64,000 bases of DNA, taken from positions 62,001 through 126,000 of the forward strand of contig NZ_AUIV01000006.1 in the NCBI RefSeq assembly GCF_000423885.1, in the 5' to 3' direction. Position 1 is the stretch's first letter. Each line of letters begins with the position of its first letter. The stretch is from Thermomonas fusca DSM 15424 (GTDB lineage: Bacteria > Pseudomonadota > Gammaproteobacteria > Xanthomonadales > Xanthomonadaceae). Below, in pieces: positions 59,976 through 64,000 of the stretch. The notes beneath the pieces were generated by a model. That model saw nothing but the letters and a program-made list of their open reading frames with translations, did no database searches and had not been told where the DNA came from. The translations under genes were made by a program, and so were the position numbers.

Positions 59976-60635
59976 ATGCGGCTGATCATGCCGCTGCCGA
60001 TGCTGGCGCTGCTGCTCGTGTGCACGCCGCTGCCGACGTGGGCGCAGGAAACCGTCTTCTACAAATGCACCGATGCCAAGGGCAATGTGTCGATGCAGAA
60101 CGGCACGCCCTGCGCGGCCGGCATGAAGCAGGAAATCCGCCGCATCGGCGAAGTGAAGACCGTGCCGGTACCGGCCAGGAAACCACGGGTCGAGACGCCG
60201 CCGGCGCCGCCGGTGTACGGCGACTTCGTGCTGGTCAGCGGCCCGGCCGCGCAGCGCGCGCCGGCGCCCGAAGCCGCCGGCCTGCCCGCGCCGCCGCCGC
60301 TATACCAGTGCCGGACCTGGGAAGGCGATACCTATTTCGGCGAGAGCGCCGAACCGCCGCCGCGCTGCGCGCCGCTGCAGGTGACCGGCATCGATGGCCG
60401 CGCTTCGCTGGGCATGGCCAGCGCCTGCGAGATGAAGCAGGACAGCTGCGCCGCGGTGCCGGAAACGCAGCTGTGCGCAAGCTGGTATCGGCGCCTGGAC
60501 GAGGCCGAGTTCAAGCTGCGCTATGCCGATGACGGCAGCCGCCGCGAGCGGCAGGCCGCGTTCGATGCGGTGGATGCGAAGATCAAGGCCAGCCGCTGCG
60601 CGACCACCGCGCCGACCAATCCCGCCGTGCCGTAA
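59976..60635 (+). CDS. secreted DUF4124-like protein (paralogue B)
   Basis: A 219-residue precursor with a signal peptide (cleavage after TWA, residue 23). It starts VFYKCTDAKGNVSMQNGTPCAAG, matching the paralogue before it, and has a second module PPLYQCRTWEGDTYFGES. Later parts include CEMKQDSCAAVPETQLCASWYRRL and a charged C-terminal helix. Conserved Cys pairs suggest disulfides in the periplasm. Function unknown. Probably co-transcribed with paralogue A; the antiporter gene begins 30 bases later. Confidence 0.8.
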   Translation: MRLIMPLPMLALLLVCTPLPTWAQETVFYKCTDAKGNVSMQNGTPCAAGMKQEIRRIGEVKTVPVPARKPRVETPPAPPVYGDFVLVSGPAAQRAPAPEAAGLPAPPPLYQCRTWEGDTYFGESAEPPPRCAPLQVTGIDGRASLGMASACEMKQDSCAAVPETQLCASWYRRLDEAEFKLRYADDGSRRERQAAFDAVDAKIKASRCATTAPTNPAVP

Positions 60636-60665
60636 GCTGGTCACGGGATTGCATGGAAGGAACGG

Positions 60666-62465
60666 ATGGATAGCGGCGGCCTGGAACTGGCACTGGTGTT
60701 CCTGCTGGCAGCGGTGCTGGCGGTGCCATTGTTCAAGCGGTTCGGGCTGGGCGCGATCCTCGCTTACCTCACCGCCGGCGTGCTGTTGGGGCCACACGAG
60801 CTGGCGCTGGTGCGCGACCCGGACAAGGTGCTGGCGGCCAGCGAGATCGGCGTGGTCATGCTGCTGTTCGTGATCGGGCTGGAGTTGTCGCTGCCGCGGC
60901 TGAAGGTGATGCGCAAGCCGATTTTCCTGGTCGGTGGCCTGCAGGTGCTGCTGTGCGGGCTGGCGCTGGGTGCGCTGGCGATGCTGGCGGGGCTGGGCTG
61001 GAAGGCGGCGTTGGTGGTGGGGCTGGGTCTGGCGCTGTCCTCCACGGCGGTGGGCCTGCAGCTGCTGGCCGAGCGCAAGGAGCTGGCCACCGAGCACGGC
61101 CGGCTCGCGTTCGCGATCCTGCTGTTCCAGGACCTGGCCGCGATCCCGCTGCTGGCTGCAATCCCATTGCTGGGCAAGGCCAAGACCGTGGGCCTGGAAT
61201 GGACCGAGGTGGCGCGCGCGGTGGCGCTGATCGCGGCGCTGATCTTCGGCGGCCGCTACCTGCTGCGCCACCTGTTCCGCGTCATCGCCCGCACCGATCT
61301 TCCCGAGGTGTTCACCGGCGCCGCCCTGCTGGTGGTGCTGGGCAGCGCCTGGCTGATGCAGGCGGCGGGCTTGAGCGCGGGCCTCGGCGCATTCCTGGCC
61401 GGCGTGCTGCTGGCCGAATCCGAATACCGGCACGAACTGGAGGCGCAGATCCGCCCGTTCGAAGGCCTGCTGCTGGGGCTGTTCTTCATGGCCGTGGGCA
61501 TGGGCATCGACGTGCAGCGGATCCTCACCGAGCCGCTGCTGATCGCGGCGGGCGTGGCCACGCTGCTGGCGGTGAAATCGTTGCTGCTGTTCGCGCTGGG
61601 GCTGCGCCCGGGCCGGCTGGACGCGCGCGGGGCCTGCCTGCTGGCGGCGGTGCTGGCGCTGGGCGGCGAGTTCGCCTTCGTGGTGTTCGGCGAAGCGGGG
61701 CGGGCCCGGCTGCTGGATGCCGCCACCCTTGACCGCCTCACCGCCATCGTCGGCCTGTCGATGGCGCTGACGCCGCTGCTGCTGATGCTGGCGTCGAAGC
61801 TGCTGCCCGACAGGCTGGCCTCGGAAGCGCGTGAGTACGATGCGATCCCGCAGGACCGCCACCCGCAGGTGCTGATTGCCGGCTTCGGCCGCTTCGGCCA
61901 GATCGTCGCCCGCCTGCTGCGCGCGCAGGGCATAGCCTTCATCGCCATCGACCCGGACATCGAGCAGGTCAACCTGTCGCGGCAGATCGGCACCGACCAG
62001 ATCTATTACGGCGATCCGACCCGGTTGGCGCTGCTGCGCTCGGCCGGTGCCGCGCGGATCCGCATCTTCGTGGTCGCCATCAACGGCGTCGAGGCCAGCC
62101 TGCGGATGGTGCGGCTGGTGCGAAAAAACTATCCGCAGGCGCGGGTGTTCGCGCGCGCGCGCGACCGCCGCCACGCCTGGCAGCTGATCGATCTGGGCGC
62201 GGAAGCGCTGCGCGAAACCTTCTGCAGCAGCCTGGAGATCGGCCGCGAGGTGCTGGTGGCGCTGGGCATGCAACGCGAACAGGCCGAGGATCGCGCGCGC
62301 CGTTTCCGCGAATGGGACGAGTCGCTGCTGGAGCAGCAGCGGCTGCTGCAGGACGACGAGGATGCGCTGCTGCAGGCCACCCGCGATGCGCGCCGGGAGC
62401 TGGATGGGCTGTTCGAGGCGGATGCCGGCAGCGCTCGCGGCGATGCCCCGACCGGGGCCGCGTAA
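60666..62465 (+). CDS. KefB/KefC-type monovalent cation:proton antiporter (CPA2) with TrkA-N domain
   Basis: A 599-residue inner-membrane protein with about twelve hydrophobic segments, including AYLTAGVLLGPHEL, FVIGLELSLPRLK and LALSSTAVGLQLLAER, and a helix carrying LLFQDLAAIPLLA with the ion-site Q-D pair. A cytosolic TrkA-N NAD-binding domain follows (VLIAGFGRFGQIVARLL near 400), then a charged helical tail. Kef systems export potassium and are gated by glutathione adducts; gating residues cannot be judged here. AAGGAA precedes the ATG. Confidence 0.9.
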   Translation: MDSGGLELALVFLLAAVLAVPLFKRFGLGAILAYLTAGVLLGPHELALVRDPDKVLAASEIGVVMLLFVIGLELSLPRLKVMRKPIFLVGGLQVLLCGLALGALAMLAGLGWKAALVVGLGLALSSTAVGLQLLAERKELATEHGRLAFAILLFQDLAAIPLLAAIPLLGKAKTVGLEWTEVARAVALIAALIFGGRYLLRHLFRVIARTDLPEVFTGAALLVVLGSAWLMQAAGLSAGLGAFLAGVLLAESEYRHELEAQIRPFEGLLLGLFFMAVGMGIDVQRILTEPLLIAAGVATLLAVKSLLLFALGLRPGRLDARGACLLAAVLALGGEFAFVVFGEAGRARLLDAATLDRLTAIVGLSMALTPLLLMLASKLLPDRLASEAREYDAIPQDRHPQVLIAGFGRFGQIVARLLRAQGIAFIAIDPDIEQVNLSRQIGTDQIYYGDPTRLALLRSAGAARIRIFVVAINGVEASLRMVRLVRKNYPQARVFARARDRRHAWQLIDLGAEALRETFCSSLEIGREVLVALGMQREQAEDRARRFREWDESLLEQQRLLQDDEDALLQATRDARRELDGLFEADAGSARGDAPTGAA

Positions 62466-62543
62466 GGCCCAGGCGGCCGCTGCGCTCGCGCGGTTCATCC
62501 GGACGCGCTTGGATCTCCTGCGCCAGCCCGCAGGCTCGCCACG

Positions 62544-64000
62544 CTACTCGCGCAGGAAACGCGCCATCGACACGCCCGAGGGCGGGGGCGCGGCCGGCGG
62601 GACCAGCTCCGCGGCGATGTCGACGTAACCGCGCAGCAGGGCGATGTCGCGCGGGATGCGTCCGCCGGCGTCGGCCAGCGCCGGGTCGGCGCCGGCGCGC
62701 AGCAGCGCCTGCACCGTGCGGCGCAGGCCGTGCAATGCGGCCAGATGGAGGGGGCCGTAGCCGCGGGCGTCGCGGGCGTCCAGCCGCACGTCTTCGTCCA
62801 GCAGCCGCTCCAGCGCGGCCAGCAGCACGTCCTCGCTACTGGGCGTGCCCGGCTCGGCGCGTGCGCCCAGCAGCAGCAGCAGCGGGGTGGTGCCATTCTT
62901 CGCCGGCAGGTGCGGGTCGGCGCCGGCCAGCAACAGGCCATCCAGCAGTGCCAGCAGGCGGGTGCGGTCACGGGCAGTGAAGCCGTACAGGGCGGCGCAG
63001 TGCAAGGGCGTCTGGCCCTGCGCGTCGACCGCGTGCAGGTCGGCGCCGGCGCGCAGCAGCCGCGCCACCAGCTCCGGCAGGCCCAGCGCGGCGGCCAGCA
63101 TCAGCACGGTGACTTCGCCGGGCAGCCGCTGTTCCAGGCTGCAGCCAGCCTGCAGCAGGCGTTCGACGATCTCCGGCTGGCGCATGCTCACCGCCGCGGA
63201 CAGCGCGGTGGCACCGGTGTTGGCGGTCAGGCCGGGATCGGCGCCGCGCGCCAGCAGGTCTTCGACCAGCCCGCGATGGCCGCCACCGGCCGCGCGCAGC
63301 AGCGCGGTGCAGCCCTGGCTGTCGGTGGTGTCTATCGGAAAGCCGAGGTCCAGCAGGCGCCGCACCGCGTCGCGGTCGCCGGTGATAGCGGCGGCCGGCA
63401 GGTCGATGGCGCGCAGTGGCCGATGCGGTAGCGGCCAGCCGCGCCAGTCCAGCCAGTCGGCGAGCTCGCGCTGGCCGCTGGCCAAGGCGATGCCCAGGGG
63501 CGTCTGTCCGTCGGCGGCGCGCCGGTCCGGCGCAGCGCCTTCGGCCAGCAGCGCGGTCAGCATCGGTTGGCGCCCCAGGCTGGCGGCGAAATGCAGCGGA
63601 CTCATGCCGCGGCCGTCGCAGCCGTCGGGATCGGCACCGTGGGCCAGCAGCTGGTGCAGCAGCGCCTGCCAACCCAGCCGCACCGCCAGCAGCAGCGGCG
63701 GGTCGCCAGCGGCGGAGGCGGCAAATGGATCGGCGCCGCGCGCCAGCAGTTCCAGCGCGAAGGCTTCGCCGCCCGCGTCGTCGCCCGGCGCATCCAGGCA
63801 GGCAGCCAGATAATCGGCCAGTCCGCCGGCGCCGGCCGGCGAAGCGCCGTGCGCCAGCAGCCGCCGTGCGACTGCGATGCCGGCCTCGCCGCGGGTCAGC
63901 GCGGCCTGCATCGGCGCCGGGGCAGCGGCGACGCGGGATTCGGGATTGGCGCCGTGGCGCAGCAGCCAATCGGTGCGCGCGGCGCTGGCGGCGACTTCGG
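62544..64000 (-). CDS. ankyrin-repeat protein (N-terminus beyond window)
   Basis: An open frame of at least 485 codons runs off the right edge; the ATG at 63911 is internal because ankyrin-like codons continue upstream. About thirteen ankyrin repeats of roughly 33 residues are visible, each with a GxTPLHxAAxxGxxxxVxxLLxxGADP-like core; clear ones include TPLHCAALYGFTARD and GYGPLHLAALHG. The protein is probably a protein-binding scaffold; partner and location are unknown. It converges with the antiporter gene. The intervening 78 bases hold no obvious terminator. Confidence 0.9.
   Translation of the reverse strand, partial: EVAASAARTDWLLRHGANPESRVAAAPAPMQAALTRGEAGIAVARRLLAHGASPAGAGGLADYLAACLDAPGDDAGGEAFALELLARGADPFAASAAGDPPLLLAVRLGWQALLHQLLAHGADPDGCDGRGMSPLHFAASLGRQPMLTALLAEGAAPDRRAADGQTPLGIALASGQRELADWLDWRGWPLPHRPLRAIDLPAAAITGDRDAVRRLLDLGFPIDTTDSQGCTALLRAAGGGHRGLVEDLLARGADPGLTANTGATALSAAVSMRQPEIVERLLQAGCSLEQRLPGEVTVLMLAAALGLPELVARLLRAGADLHAVDAQGQTPLHCAALYGFTARDRTRLLALLDGLLLAGADPHLPAKNGTTPLLLLLGARAEPGTPSSEDVLLAALERLLDEDVRLDARDARGYGPLHLAALHGLRRTVQALLRAGADPALADAGGRIPRDIALLRGYVDIAAELVPPAAPPPSGVSMARFLRE

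Noticed and set aside
63911..64000. ATG at 63911 as the start of the ankyrin protein
   Set aside because: Upstream codons continue in frame with ankyrin-like TDWLLRHGANPE, so the gene extends past the window.

Overview
The window is a dense, GC-rich chromosomal segment from a gammaproteobacterium of the Xanthomonadaceae/Lysobacteraceae type (Lysobacter, Luteimonas, Thermomonas or a relative). This is inferred from gene content and order: mlaFEDCBA as one run, def-fmt-rsmB, dprA-smg-topA-tsaC, a TopA without zinc fingers but with a Lys/Ala-rich tail, recCBD in that order, and high G+C (50 of 60 bases in a sampled line of recD). No rRNA, CRISPR array, complete insertion sequence or replication origin was seen. 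There is no gap of more than 300 bases without a gene.

Layout. 1-3043: DUF2239 protein (cut by the window edge), folE, a glycine-zipper protein and a GYF-like/AIM24 fusion, all on the minus strand. 3177-12012: a CoA-transferase, then aidB, chrA, a YdeI-like protein, a DUF2789 protein, a MATE pump, a DUF2058 protein and a cardiolipin synthase. 12064-16010: a segment of visibly lower G+C and different codon use. It holds a membrane protein, a probable gene remnant, and a tight two-gene unit: a predicted HEPN-LOTUS protein followed by a 660-residue PD-(D/E)XK nuclease. 16043-24905: recC-recB-recD. 25148-29231: the complete mla phospholipid-transport operon including mlaA. 29255-33553: a LytTR regulator, an alpha/beta hydrolase, a secreted protein and an LTA-synthase-like membrane sulfatase. 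33647-35556: a two-component system whose kinase has a degenerate ATPase domain. 35559-37569: a CAU tRNA and rpoD. 37668-40131: dtd, a lipid A-type acyltransferase and galE. 40154-46657: def-fmt-rsmB continuing into three glycosyltransferases on the same strand. 46813-53146: a LysM protein, dprA, smg, topA and tsaC. 53319-62465: gltB-gltD, two tandem DUF4124-like secreted proteins and a KefB/KefC-type antiporter. 62544-64000: an ankyrin-repeat protein running off the window.

How the genes work together. RecBCD processes DNA ends. The Mla genes, the acyltransferase, the cardiolipin synthase, the sulfatase and the glycosyltransferases all act on the envelope. Def, Fmt, RsmB, TsaC, Dtd and the tRNA serve translation. 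GltBD assimilates ammonia.

The most interesting item is the two-gene unit at 13077-16010. It pairs a candidate HEPN ribonuclease carrying a LOTUS RNA-binding domain with a PD-(D/E)XK nuclease that has a long unassigned helical N-terminus. It lies in an apparently acquired segment directly against recCBD. The gene content suggests an uncharacterised nucleic-acid-targeting, possibly anti-phage, module. The domain calls rest on motifs read by eye, and the defence role is inference.
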